Below, in pieces: positions 24,501 through 35,832 of a stretch of 64,000 nucleotides of DNA. The DNA comes from Montifringilla adamsi (taxonomy: Eukaryota; Chordata; Aves; Passeriformes; Passeridae), in assembly GCA_017590115.1 (NCBI GenBank), contig JAGGNK010013558.1, forward strand, positions 14,616,126 to 14,680,125, given 5' to 3'. Each line of letters opens with the position of its first letter. The first letter of the stretch is position 1. The notes under the pieces were generated by a model, which was not told the origin of the DNA, ran no database searches, and worked only from the letters and a program-made list of their open reading frames with translations. The position numbers and the translations under genes are program-made.

Positions 24501-27500
24501 AAGTTAAACACAACCCACAGCTGCCAAGGTCAGGGGCATGGAAGTTGTGTCCCAACTCGGACTTTTGGGATGTTATCCTTCTCCCTTAAACACAATATGG
24601 AGGTCTGGCATGTTCTTTTTAGCATTACTTTCCTTTTACTGGAGAGCTAAGGCTTGTTGGCATAAGAAATACTGCAACTTACTGCTGGGTAGGAATGGCA
24701 GAAGTGAAGCTGACAGGAGGCAGCCGGACTACAAATTAAAATTGAAGCAGACCAGTCTTTTCTCATTCCACTAGCTCAGGAAAATATTGAAAGTAAACCC
24801 CTGGCAAGTCAGCAGTGAAAAGCAAATTAAATTTGGGACCAGATGGTGTAGATCAGAATAATACAAGTTGATGTCAATAATGCAGGGTGATTAATGCTGC
24901 CAAAAATACCACTCATGATCTTTCCCAGTTTCAGGTGTTATTTGTAGCACAGGTGAGGTGCACACAGATGAGGTGCACAGATCATTTTGGAAAGTGGGAT
25001 TTAATTGAATCTCTGTTCCAAAAGAAAGTCTGTGTCCAGATTTATCTGGCAATGTGCAGCCACTAGAGACTGTCCTAGGGGTTAAGAAGAAAAAGAGCAG
25101 AACATAGGGTTATATGATCTGTGTCTGACCATGAAACTCAGCGCAGGACTGGATCCTGACACTGAAGGCTTGTGTGTCTGATAATTGGGCAATGCATATC
25201 AGGTTTATGGATGTGGTTTTAGCATGCTTTATATCATTCCAATAATTAGAAATTTTGTTATTTCTCAGTAAATATGACTGTATCTGGGTAGAGGGTTGCC
25301 TCATCAATATTGCCTTATTCTTGTCAAACTCTTCAGTGGTGGTGGGGATGGCCTGACCATAATACATCCTTGAGACTCTTCATTTTCAGAGTGCTCTGTG
25401 AATTAATTATGAAGAATATTTAATGTAGTCAATAGTCTCAGTGTTGTAGTTCATCTTCTGATGGCACACTGAAATTCCATGAGAATATCTGATAGAAAAA
25501 TGAGATCTATGCAAAATAAAGGCCTTGCTATTGGATTAGATACCAATCTGCAAAACAGAGTTGTAAAAGATGAGTTTGATGATAGAATGAAGAATAGCTT
25601 GAAAAGTGAGTCACATTGTTTTGAGTGATGTAGTTGTTTTCCAGGAAAAATCTGTTTCCAAGGATCAGGGCATCCTTGGCAAGCTTAAATGTGCAATAAC
25701 ATCCCTTCTTAGTGCTGAACTCTTCTCTTTTGAATGTTTGTTGGTGAGGAACTTGGTAAGAGACTTCAGCTTTTCTCAGGGGATGACTTTTTGCCACCTT
25801 TGCCCTTAGGCAGACAAGAAACAGGCCATCTCTGAGGGTATACAGACACTTATTCTTATATCCTATGCATAGGGATTTAGACATTCAGATAGAAAATCTG
25901 ACCTTTATGGAAGAATATTTTGTTCTCTGACTCTTGCTTTTTGGAATATATTCTTAGTGACTTGATATGCAAGCCCTTCATTCTCTGGATGTGCCTTTTT
26001 CAGTGCTTCTTGTGCTCATTAATCACATTAGCCATTCCTAGTCTTTGTAGCACACTGGGAGTTAATATATTCACTCCCTTTTGTGTGTGTTTATAAGCAT
26101 GTGTCTTCCCTTTGGTTTGTATTGACTCTGAAGGCTGAAGTGAGGATCAATGGCTCAGATTATTTCCTTGCTGTCAGCTATTGACTTTCTCTCAGCCTGA
26201 TAGCAGAGCTCCTTTCCCAGGGTGATGCTAGCAGGGCAGGGACGGGAGGGGGAGCTGAGCAAATCTTCACAGAAATCTTGCACTTTATCTCAAGGCATCT
26301 TTAACTGAATGCACATGAAAATGAGAGAAGTTGCCAGAAACCTGCAACTGAGGGTGGAAAATTAGAGAGGCTGAAATTCTCTATCAATGATGCTAAAACT
26401 GGGATAGCTTTTGCCTCAAGAGGTTTATTTATTTATATGATGATTGTTGTTATGCTCAGATGGTTTTGAAGTTGAAAGTGATTTCTTTAGCTAAACTGGT
26501 GTGTAGGTTGGGCAGTGTGGATTCCCTTCAGTGCAGCAGAAATAATCAAGATCAGTATGTGTGCATACAAAATCCTCCAGTTTCTGAAGAAAGGCTTTTC
26601 CTCCGTTCATCTGTGTGTTCTTGATTCATAATTCTCTGCTAGATCTGTAATTATCTACATCAGGGTACAGAAGTCACAATTTAATTCCTAATTAGAACAG
26701 CAGCATTTTCCCTTTTCTGCCAAAGATGATGCTCAAGTGTCAAAATAGAGAAAAAGGGTAGATATTTTCAAGGGAAAGTGAATTTACTGGAATATTAATA
26801 GCTCCATCTTCTATTATAACAATGGTCTGTCTTCCTGAGTTCCCATTTTTTTATAGGGAAGTAAACATTTTTATCTGGAAGAATTCTTTAGGCTTTTAAT
26901 TAAAAATGATAAGCTTTTAGTTGACAGTATAGATGGGGAGGAAAAAATGATGGAGTAATAGGGAAAGAGAAGCTGGGCATGAGTGAGTCTCTGAAGAACT
27001 GGCATCTGATTCTGGAAGAAGAGATGGTCCTGTGTTGGTCAGCATCTCTCCAGCTTGGCTTCTTTTCCCACCTCCACCCCTGAGGATTAGGAGACTCCTT
27101 CAAGCCAGAAGGAAAATTTCCACTGACCTCAGTGGACTGGAGTCCTTGGCATTGCCCCAGGGCTGGAAGACACAGTGGGAGAAGGTGTGTGGCAGCCCTG
27201 ACCCAAAGTCTGGGTGCCAGGGTGGGAAGCTGGAGAGGCAGGTGGGATGTCTGTTGTTCCTGAGCCAGCACTGAGTGTGAACTGGGATCCACTGCTCTGC
27301 TGGGTGCTGTGGGCGTGGGGCCAGGGAGAAAGAGCTGGAGGAGGGAAGGATGAGTGTGTCCATGGGCTGAGAAACACCTTGGGTTTGGATCTGGCTTGGG
27401 TTAGCTTTAGATACTGAGTCTGTCTGATCTGTCAAAGTTGGAGCTGTAATTGGGCAGTTCAAGGTGTCGGGGGAATTTAAAATAAATGCATTGATTAAAG

Positions 27501-28065
27501 GCAGAGTATGGTTTAGCTGACCACAAAGTTGGCACAATCTCTATTTTGCACAAGGGAGATCCTCACAGATCTTCCTGGGCTGGGATCCAACCCTGCCCTC
27601 CTCTCCCCATGCTTATTTTGTTGGTCAGCTCAATCCCACATTTTAATCAACACAGCCCATCATTAATGTACATACCTAGCTATGTGCAAACACAAATATA
27701 TAAACTAACTTCAGCTAGGATGGAAATATAAGCTACTGCCTTTAGCAGAATTTCCCCCCTTGGATCTGCCTGAAAGCAGACAGTGGAGTTAGCTGTTTAG
27801 CCCAATTTAGTTTTCATTTAACCAGACCAGAGAGTCTATATTACAAATGACACATGGCCACCACAGTACCATAGTTGCTGTTTACCTAATCAAACATGAT
27901 TAATGCATTGGTTTTACATTAGGATCTGCTTTTCTCCACTGTGAGAGTAGTCAAGGGATTCTCTTTGTCTGCTAGCAAGGAAGAACAGGTTTTTTATCCT
28001 ATTCTGCTTATTGTGCAGTCATGTCAGCAGTAAAAAATGTCTTTTAACATGCCTTCTTTTATCAG
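21581..28065. other. Non-coding DNA, no gene confirmed
   Basis: About 6.5 kb of unique sequence. It holds a 15-bp tandem duplication (24949-24978), a GC-richer patch at 27000-27420 with several overlapping frames, and minus-strand frames at 25110-25367 and 25528-25884 without recognisable content. At 22470 on the minus strand an acceptor-like GTCCCTCTGTCTCCAG precedes a lysine/glutamate-rich frame that ends in a stop near 22303. I could not link it to anything. Confidence 0.6.
24949..24978. repeat. 15-bp tandem duplication
   Basis: ACAGGTGAGGTGCAC is followed directly by ACAGATGAGGTGCAC, with one difference in 15 bases. Each copy contains CAGRTG, so the array doubles an E-box-like site (CAGGTG, CAGATG). 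Confidence 0.85.
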
Positions 28066-28199
28066 TAGAGAGATCAATACAGCAACTTTCTGAGAGCATA
28101 ATTCAGTTACATGTGTTGTGGGAGACTCACATGGACTCTTGGCGAGAATGCTTTTCAGACAAGCAGGGAAAGACATCATGGACTTTATTTCAGAGCAGG
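28066..28199 (+). CDS. Possible internal coding exon (weak), unknown protein
   Basis: A 134-base segment lies between a good acceptor (GCCTTCTTTTATCAG, ending at 28065) and a strong donor (AGCAGG|GTAAGA, GT at 28200-28201). Two bases complete a prior codon, then 44 open codons follow, giving a peptide that begins ERSIQQLSESIIQLHVLWET and ends LFQSR. It would form an amphipathic helix. Codon use (TCA, ATA, TTA) is less coding-like than in the minus-strand candidates nearby, and those lie on the opposite strand. A pseudo-exon is the more likely explanation. Confidence 0.13.
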
Positions 28200-29885
28200 G
28201 TAAGATTAAAGGGATTTCAAGTGTGCTTTGAAAATATCTTATAAAGGAGGATGGTTCAGGCTTGCAGGGGGGATCTGTGTTCCAGAATGGAAATCAAGCA
28301 TTGGTGCAGATAAAGTTTGCCTTTGCAGCAGTGGTGGAACCAACAGAAAATCTCTGCTGCTGAATTGGACCTGAAACTGAAAATGACAGTGGTGGCTGGT
28401 GAGGACAGCAGATAGATGGATCTTCAGGGGAAAGCCACCCCTGAAATGGAAAGTTTTCACCCAGGAAATCATTGTAAGACTAAACTCCACCCTGAGATAA
28501 GTGGAGAGATTTTAAGGTGTTTTGAGAGGCGTTGGACAGATATATCCTCAGTGAACCTGCACTTGGTGAGTGAGGGGTACTGAAGCCATTAAAGGAGGCA
28601 CCAAGCTGCACCATGTTCTGCTCTTTTGTCTTGGGTAGGACATGCTGTTAAAGGAAATACAGCAGCATTTTGGATGGCTTTTCCTGGCAGGAAAACGAGG
28701 AGCTGACCTGAGTAAGAAAGTGGGCAACCATTTAGAGTTTGGCTGGGGCATCACTACAAAGGGCTTGAAAAACATCTGTCCAGTGTGGTGTAGAGAATTT
28801 TGGAGCACCACCTGTCATAGGTCTGGATTTTATTTTCCCATTTATAAACACCAAGGAGGTTTTCTTCTTCCCTTGAAAATGCATGAGTCCTTGACTCCAA
28901 AAAACTGTTGGGCCAGTACCTTCCCTTGATTGTCATTCACAGTCCTTAATAACCAGTCAGGATAAATTTAATAACTCATGACTACTTTTTTATAGCACGC
29001 TCACAAAATCTCATCTTGAATCAGGAAAGGCATCCATAAAAGCGGCTGAAATCCAAAATATTCATCACATAAGTGACTGTAACAGTTTCTTCATTTTTTC
29101 TGATGACTTTGTTGGCCTTAACACATTGTCAACCTTGTTGGACCACACGACCTTTCTACAGGAATGTTTTAATTTTCAGAGAGATTCCTGTACTTGTCAT
29201 AGTCATTAACATGTAAATACATCTCATAAAGCACTGAAATTAACTAACAGTTACAGATTTTCCAGCCATTAACACTTGTGATAGTTAAGCCTGATTACGA
29301 ACTTCACCTCATTGGCAACATATTTCTGTGACTCTCCCTATTTCTCTGCCTGCTCTGAGCTGGGCTAACTTGGGAGTCCATAAAGCTAAAATCTAATTAA
29401 TTAAATAGCAGCACTAGTGTTTGCACTGGGCTTAAATGTGCCAGGGAGCATTTTTTTCCAATTCTCAAATAAATCTGCTTATTGAAAATACCATCCTAGA
29501 AATAGGAGTCTCTGACTTTGAGAGATGCCCTGGAATTTAACAGCCCATTATTTTTATATGGGCAATTTATTGCAGTCAGAAGTGATAGAGTTCATGGAAA
29601 GCTGGTGGATGGATGGCTGAATCATTCCATCACCTGTCATGACTCATTCCCATCATTTCCGTCTCCTCACCAAGGGTGCATAAACATGTCTGCAGACTTA
29701 ACCATGGCCCAGAGCATCTCATTAAAACATTGCCTTGCTTAGGGTCAGAAAGAAGGTTATGCAGCCCCATGACTAGATTAGAAGAGAAGAAGGATTGAGA
29801 TCTTGACTGCTTCATTCAGAGAAGGGTGTCCAAACCAAAAGCACACCAAGGGACTTCTGCTTGGGCTTTTTCTTGAGTTTCTCAC
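28200..29885. other. Non-coding DNA, no gene seen
   Basis: Unique AT-rich sequence between two exon candidates on opposite strands. No additional exon, transposon or simple repeat of note was recognised. Confidence 0.65.
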
Positions 29886-30032
29886 CTTTGCAGGCAGTTT
29901 CACCGATATGATTCCTTCAGGAGTTTTATAGAGCAGTTTGGTCTTGCTGCTGTTTCTCGAGTTCTGCCTGCTTTCAAGGATCCTCTCATTCTCTGGATGA
30001 TACTGGATATGGTGACCTTGTCGCTGGAAGTT
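29886..30032 (-). CDS. Candidate coding exon, unknown protein
   Basis: Reading the minus strand, CAG at 30035-30033 is followed by 147 bases (49 codons, phase 0 at both ends) and then the strong donor GCAAAG|GTGAGA. The peptide begins NFQRQGHHIQ, continues through ERILESRQNSRNSSKTK and ends TPEGIISVKLPAK. It is hydrophilic, basic and serine/asparagine-rich, like an intracellular linker or tail. Codons favour C and G endings, and three CpGs (CAGCGA, CTCGAG, ATCGGT) survive in a CpG-poor region. The acceptor has a poor pyrimidine tract. An alternative acceptor (GTGTCTAG) lies about 20 bases upstream. The family is not recognised. It pairs in phase with the candidate at 32155-32454. Confidence 0.33.
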
Positions 30033-30279
30033 CTGTGTCAAAATATGCTCTTCTCTAGACACATCCAGGTGTTTTGGTGATAGTGAGCCAGATGACTCTT
30101 GCTGGAGCTGTCAGGCAGTGAAGTTAGCACACACTTCATGTCCATTCTGTCCTCTTCCCTCAACAGACTCCCATAGGGTGAACGGCGCAAAGCCTTTTGT
30201 GGCCTGGCTTAATCCACCTTCAAAGTGTGCTCTGAGGGTTTACCCAGCCTGTTCCTCCCAGCAAGAGCTCTCTGCACCC
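30033..30279. other. Presumed intronic sequence
   Basis: Sequence between the exon candidate and the enhancer-like cluster. It shows no distinct feature other than the putative splice acceptor at its lower edge. Confidence 0.4.
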
Positions 30280-31640
30280 AGGCTCTGAGCTGACCTGGCC
30301 AAATGCCACGTGGCCAGAGTTAACTCGAGCAGAATTTATTAGCTTGCAGAGGGCACTGCATAATCCAGTTACACAACTTCACTTTTGGAGCTGGCTTGTG
30401 TGTGGCCAGGTTGAAGATGGGTAAATGTCTTTGGAAAATTATTTATTATTATTTCTTAACAATGAAATCTTGCTGTTTGGTTGCTGTAATGGCTGGGAAA
30501 TGTAATCACTGATTAGGCTTGCGCTGGGGTAGGGATACTTCAAACAGAGCAGCAGAAGTACAGTGTGTGTCCAAAGGAATTCATAATCTGGATGTCACAC
30601 CCTCAATAGCAAGGGAGCTCCAGGCTGAGCCCAGCAGCATGCATCTGTGTGCTTTGTGAAAGAAACACAGTGCCAGTGGGGAAATGAAGGCATTTTGTGG
30701 CTCAGGGTTGGGACACACAGCAGGTGCTCCCTGATGGATACAGACTCTGGCACTGCATCCCTGGAGCGCAGCGAGGCATGAGCAGGTTTGGGTTTGCCAG
30801 CCCTTGGCCTCTGGTGGAGCTCACAAACCACGAGCAATCTCTGTCCTGTCTCTTCCCCAGGTCTGTGCCTTGCAGACATCCCCTCAGCAATTGTTGCTGG
30901 CTCTTCCTGAGCTGAATCCTTGACTTCCTGAGCTTGGTCCCTGGCTCTGCGTGGCGATGTGATGTAATCCTGCGGGCGCAGCCCCTTTACTGCACCGAGA
31001 GCATAATGCCCCATTATCCTCTAGACAAGGGCAGGGGGAAACAGCTGTTTTACTGATTAAGTAAATAAAAGCATGGCTCTCCAGTCCTCCTCCCTCGTCC
31101 AGCAGGCAGAAATCTGCCCAGGCTCTGTGCATCATCACCATCCACTCAGCTCCTTGCCCCCGAGTGCCGTGAAAGCAGGCAGTGCCTGCAGCTGGAGGGC
31201 TGCCCTCACCTTTGCTCGCTCTGCTCCAAGTGGTTTTGTGAGTCAGGCGCTTTGCTTTCGCACAGAAACCCATATTCCACCCTGCCTTTCCATTTGCTCA
31301 TGCCCCTCGGCTGCCAAAGTAACCACGGCAGGGCTGGCGTGGGGGGGTGGAGGGGAGGGGAGCTGTGTTGCCAATCTCTCATTAATTTCTAGATGCAGAA
31401 TGATAGGGGTGATGCATGTGAGAGTCTAATAATAACGACCTGAGGTCCCAGGCATGGTGAGCAAGGCAAACTTCTTTAACTAACAACTTAATTATAATAA
31501 ATTTGAGTCTAAGAGCACCAGGCAAGTAAATCAATCAACCCTTGCAGGCGGGCTCATTAAAACTAGCAAAGTACGGACCATAAAGGTCATCTTATTAAAA
31601 GGGATTAGCATTTTCCAGTTAAATCCTTTGCTGCCCATAG
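30280..31640. promoter_or_regulatory. Cluster of candidate conserved regulatory segments
   Basis: Three sub-segments stand out. 30300-30530 has GTTAACTCGAGCAG, AATTTATTAGCTTG and TAATCACTGATTAGG. 30930-31080 has GCGTGGCGATG, CTGCGGGCGCAGCC and CATTATCC. 31370-31640 has repeated TAATAATAACGACC, ACTTAATTATAATAAA and AAATCAATCAACC. They combine retained CpGs with dense TAAT and AATCAATC (PBX/MEIS-like) cores and lack repeats. Between them lies GC-richer sequence with a G-quadruplex motif. Frames here overlap on both strands and do not look coding. Enhancer function is inferred. Confidence 0.4.
31331..31360 (+). other. Predicted G-quadruplex motif
   Basis: Four G-runs (31331-31333, 31341-31347, 31352-31355, 31357-31360) are separated by loops of 7, 4 and 1 bases. 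This fits the G3+N1-7 rule on the plus strand. It sits at the edge of the TAAT-rich segment that begins near 31370. Confidence 0.6.
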
Positions 31641-32154
31641 GTGCTAGGAGAGAATGTGCATTCTGAGGTTCTCTGTTGTTGCAGTGGTAAAGGGCTGGCC
31701 CTGCACAGCAGTAAATCCTGCAGTCCCCACGTTCAGGCTCTTGGCTGCCAGTGCCAGTGGGCAAGGCTGGATAAACACTGGTGGATCTTTGCCAGTCTTG
31801 CCCAGCTGTGGGTTGCCAACTGTCCCGTGGAGCAAGTGAAACACGATCAGGGCTGAGGTCTTTCTTGCAAAATACGAGTCAGCTTGCTCTCCAGGCTTTT
31901 CTCTAGTCCTCTCTCACAGACTGAGGCATCACCTCAGTAATTGTTGTTGGCTCTTCTTCCAATGACTTTTCTGGCTGTGTGGGATGTCTCTTCTCCTGTC
32001 AGGTCTTAATATATTGTAGCCCTCAAGCAGCATTTTTTATCTTTGCCTTTCTTTCCTGGCTGAGTGGTACAGTACTTTGGGTTTTCTAGTGCTTTGAGAG
32101 GCAAATTTTCACAGGCCCAATTATGACCTTGTTCCTTTAGGAGAGTATATTTAC
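31641..32154. other. Presumed intronic sequence, no feature
   Basis: Unique sequence with short overlapping frames on both strands. Nothing recognisable was found. Confidence 0.5.
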
Positions 32155-32454
32155 CTTGGAGGAAACATTAGACTGAGAACAGCTATCAAAACAGCTGGCA
32201 TCCTTCTTCCTGTTTTCCTCTTCTGTCAGATACAGTGTTGATGGCAGGAGAGGCATTTTTTTCCCTTTCCAAACTTTCCTCTGCCCACACTTGCATTCCA
32301 GTGATGACCCTCTGCCTGTGCAGCACCACTCACTGCTGTTGTGGAAATGTGGTATGAACTTTGCTGTGTTTTCTGTGGGTCCTGGAGCAGTGGGGCTGCA
32401 GGGGGTGGTGCTGGAGGGGTCTTTCCTGCTCTTGCATTGCATTTTGGAGGGAAA
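32155..32454 (-). CDS. Candidate coding exon, unknown protein
   Basis: On the minus strand this is a 138-codon open frame. It ends at a strong donor TCCAAG|GTAAAT (GT at 32154-32153). A plausible acceptor, with the pyrimidine tract TTTCTCTTCACCTCC before AAAAAATCAG, places the exon start at 32454. That gives 300 bases, 100 codons, phase 0 to phase 0. The peptide runs from FPSKMQCKSRKDPSS through KVWKGKKMPLLPSTLYL and ends CSQSNVSSK. A shorter version starting at 32222 (68 bases) uses the acceptor ACTGTATCTGACAG. Either version joins the 29886-30032 candidate in frame. No family is recognised. The boundaries are uncertain and it may be a chance frame. Confidence 0.22.
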
Positions 32455-35379
32455 CTGATTTTTTGGAGGTGAAGAGAAATGTCTCACAGCAGTGTCTGTC
32501 AGTGGTTGAGCAAAATATCTGGAGTTAAGAGGATTCTTTCCATGGAGAGACAACTGCAGTTAGGAGGGTGGGCAACATACGACCCTATGCTGCACTCCCA
32601 CAGCTCTGCCCCTCTGACCCCCTTCTTGATGAGACTGCTCTCTCCCATTAGAGGGACAAAACCCAATGCTAGCAGCTCAGTCAGCTGGTGAGGAGAGTGA
32701 ATGTAACAGGCACAGCTCATGGCACACTTCCCTCAGCTCCTGCTGTGCCCACACAGCACTTTGATTGCACAGCAGTTTACAAATAACTGTACTTCATAGG
32801 GTGGAAGTTCCCCTGCACTATACTTGATCATTTCCAAAGGTCTTTTTCTTTTAAGCCCTAGGAGGCCTTGGGGGCATGTAGGAAATTAAGCAGAGCCTTG
32901 CAGCAGTTCAGGAGTTCATTCAGAACGAGGAGTTGTGTTGTAAAATATGGTGGGAGAGGTAAGGATGAGAAAAAGCGGAGCATCTCTTTTATCCCACTAG
33001 GCTTCCCTTTTGCACAGGAAGTACTGAGGGTCTTTCCTGCTCTGCTTGACCCGTCAGCAGAGAATATCACAGAGAGCTACAGGCTGCCTGGGGGAGAAAA
33101 AAAAAAAGGGAAGAAGAAAATAGTTATTTTCTGCTGTGTTTCCAGTCAGCTGTCACTGTGCTGCTTGATGATCCTGTGCCATCTCTCTGTAATAGCAAAA
33201 ACCTGCTGAGCAGAAGAAAGGGGTTTGAGATTGCCCTTGATAGGGAAGTGCTAGCAAGTGGTGGGTGTCTACCACTCTGTGCTCTCTCATCAGCTCCAAG
33301 AGCTTGCTGGGAAACCTTTGGATAATTGTCACTTAATTCTTCTGCATCAGGCTTGTGATTTGGAGTGTGTAGTACTTAACACTGTGCATATCAGCCAAGT
33401 TGCTTAGATGAAAGGCTCTGCTGACTACACAAATGTATTTCAGCTTAGTTCAAGAGCTCAGCCTTCCCTGCTGCAGGTGAGTGCAGAGTTTGGAGCCATT
33501 TTTATGCCTTTGCCTTGAGGCACCTTCAGCTTCACACATCTCTTGAACTGAAGGTCTGACTGGCACTAGCTTTGCATGGTTTTGTCTTGATGAAGGAGTT
33601 GCCACAGAAGAGGAGGAGCCCCTTGTGCTCCCCATGCCTAGCAATCTTTCCTGCTTCCACAGGGCCAGGGCCAATTTCATGACAGACCCAGTACCACCAT
33701 CACTGTGTGAGTTCTGCCTGCCAGTGTGATCAATGCAGAATCCACAATGGTACAGTTTAATTGGAATATTGTAGAAAATACCTATTCTTAGTTCTCTTGT
33801 TTCCTCATATTTTCCACTCACCGCCTCCCCTTCACATCCCTTCAGCCTTTGCCCAGAATTCACCTCAACCCACAGGCTTCTTCTATTTTTTCCCTTTTTT
33901 CTGGGAGGTGAGGGGTTAAAACAATAAATATATTGGTTCCTGTTTTTCCTCTCTGCAGCTCCTGAGCTCCAGCTGGGTGCAGACACGGAATAGTAACAAG
34001 TCCATGGGAAAGGCTCATCTTCTCACAGCCCTTGCAGCAGCACTCTGAGCTCAGTGTGAGCTTCCCAGAGCACAGAGGCAGAGCTCTAACCCTCACTGAT
34101 GCTGCCAGGAACTTTCTGCAGGGATTAAAGCAGTAGGGTGGAGATGAAGTGTGTGTGAACCCAAACTGGATTCCAGGTGTCTATGAAGAACAGTGCACTC
34201 GGTCTTCAGCTGAATTTAAAATATGTATATATACTTACATAATCTGTGGCCATTGGCAGTTAGCTGTTTGTCATCCAGAGACACAGCAGAACCTTCCAGA
34301 CCCTGAAGGAAAGCACATTTCTGGTGGAAAAGACAAACAGGGGGCAGCAAGATCCAGACACTTTATGATAACTTGGTTTTTCTTTTGTCCTTTCATGGCA
34401 GGTGCTCTGATTCCATGAACTATAGTCCTGCTATAAACACTTTCTGTTCCTCAATAATTCCTGATGGGACAGAAGGAATTCTGCACCCTTGCAGCTGGAT
34501 AGGTTTGCTTGGATTGGTGTCTCAGCCTAGAGAATGGCAGGAGGGGACAGACTCACCCCTGCACAAAGACTGGCATGGTGCAGGCAGCCTGGGTGGTCTC
34601 AGCTGGGAGCAATCCCATTTCCATTTCCCTTTGGCTCTGTGTGTGCTCATGGAGAGTTGCTGTGGCTCAGTTGTCATTGCTGTTTCGTTATAATAACCCA
34701 ACTGCTGTCTCAAACCCAATTCGATTCTGGTGTTAGGGAATGCCAGTTCCTGGGAGGTCTCCAGTGCGCTGAGCATGGATTATCTCCAGGGGATGCAGCA
34801 GGAAGGAACATCCAGGTGGTGCTAAAGTTGTGGCAGGGGGACTCACCAGGCTGGCACAGGTGTATGGCACTGCAAGGTGACAGGATGACCTTACATGGTA
34901 GAGCTGTTGGGCTTTTGTTTTGCTAAAAGATGATAAAACTCAGTCAAAAGTACTGAAACTGGAGGAGGCAGAGATGAGAAAGAACTGATGGATGTTTGTT
35001 ATGTCAGCTTAACTGGGGTGGAAGTGCCAGGAAGGCAAATGAAATGAAATGCCCCAAATTGTGCCTGATGTCACTTAACACTGCACTCCTTGCAGTCACT
35101 TTGAATAAACACAAGACATTTCTTTATTTTCATGCATTCTTTGTGGAGGAAAACAAAGGAAAAAAAACCAGAGAGCAGCAAGACAGTCTGTACTTCCCCA
35201 ACCCTCGCCAAGCAGTAGAGAGCAGTGGGAAACAGTTAGCAAAGGTGTCAGATTTTCTCTAAGGGCAGTCACAAAGCTCTTGTGCCAAACACTATTTGAC
35301 ATTTAATTTAAGACCCATGTAAAGTATCAGCCAGGGCAGGCAGCAGGCAGAGTGTTCCAGTTGACAGACTGGCTCTATT
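32455..35379. other. Non-coding DNA, one unexplained long minus-strand frame
   Basis: It includes the longest open frame in the window (33450-33986 minus, 178 codons). That frame is serine and glutamine-rich in its second half. It has an acceptor-like CACTGGCAG near 33716 but only a weak donor (GAAG|GTGCCT). Otherwise the stretch is unique sequence with an A-rich tract near 33099-33121. No transposon was recognised. Confidence 0.55.
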
Positions 35380-35660
35380 TGCTTTCATTTCCTTAGTGCG
35401 ATGGCCAAGTTTATCTGTGAGCGAGAATTACTCAGAGTATTATTTTTTCTGTTAGCCCATGATGAAAAGAGAGCTCTGTGTTGTGCTCAGACACCGTTTT
35501 GGGCTTCAGGTGGCCCTCATTAGGGAGCATAATGCAAGAGAGCTGTGCGTCAGCGCCGGAGGAGCCAAAGAAAGTTGTGCCTCTTTGATTAAATTCTGCT
35601 GAAGTCAAACACTCTGTTCCTGGGCTGAACTGAGCCATTCAGCAGCTTTAAAGGTGCAGA
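35380..35660. promoter_or_regulatory. Candidate conserved non-coding element / enhancer
   Basis: About 280 bases with unusually many CpGs for this window (TGCGATGG, GAGCGAG, ACCGTTTTGG, GTGCGTCAGCGCCGG). The segment also has TTTGATTAAATTC and CTCATTAGGG cores and no repeats. This looks like a slowly evolving regulatory segment, although no alignment was possible. Confidence 0.35.
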
Positions 35661-35832
35661 GAGGGGATCTATGTGTGGAAGTTTGTAGCCTCACAGGCAG
35701 GAGGAGAGCAGGGAGAAGGTTCCTCCTTCCTTAGAGGTTGGGTCAGGACTGCTGAGTGCAGAGGGGTTTGAGTGAGGACGTGTCCTGTGCACGTGCAGAG
35801 GGAGCATCCACAGCACCTCGAGGTGCTGCTCT

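Noticed and set aside
28066..28199. Faint resemblance of the encoded helix (SESIIQLHVL) to parathyroid-hormone-like peptides
   Set aside because: The similarity is a few residues only, lacks the dibasic processing site and does not align without gaps. It is too weak to name.
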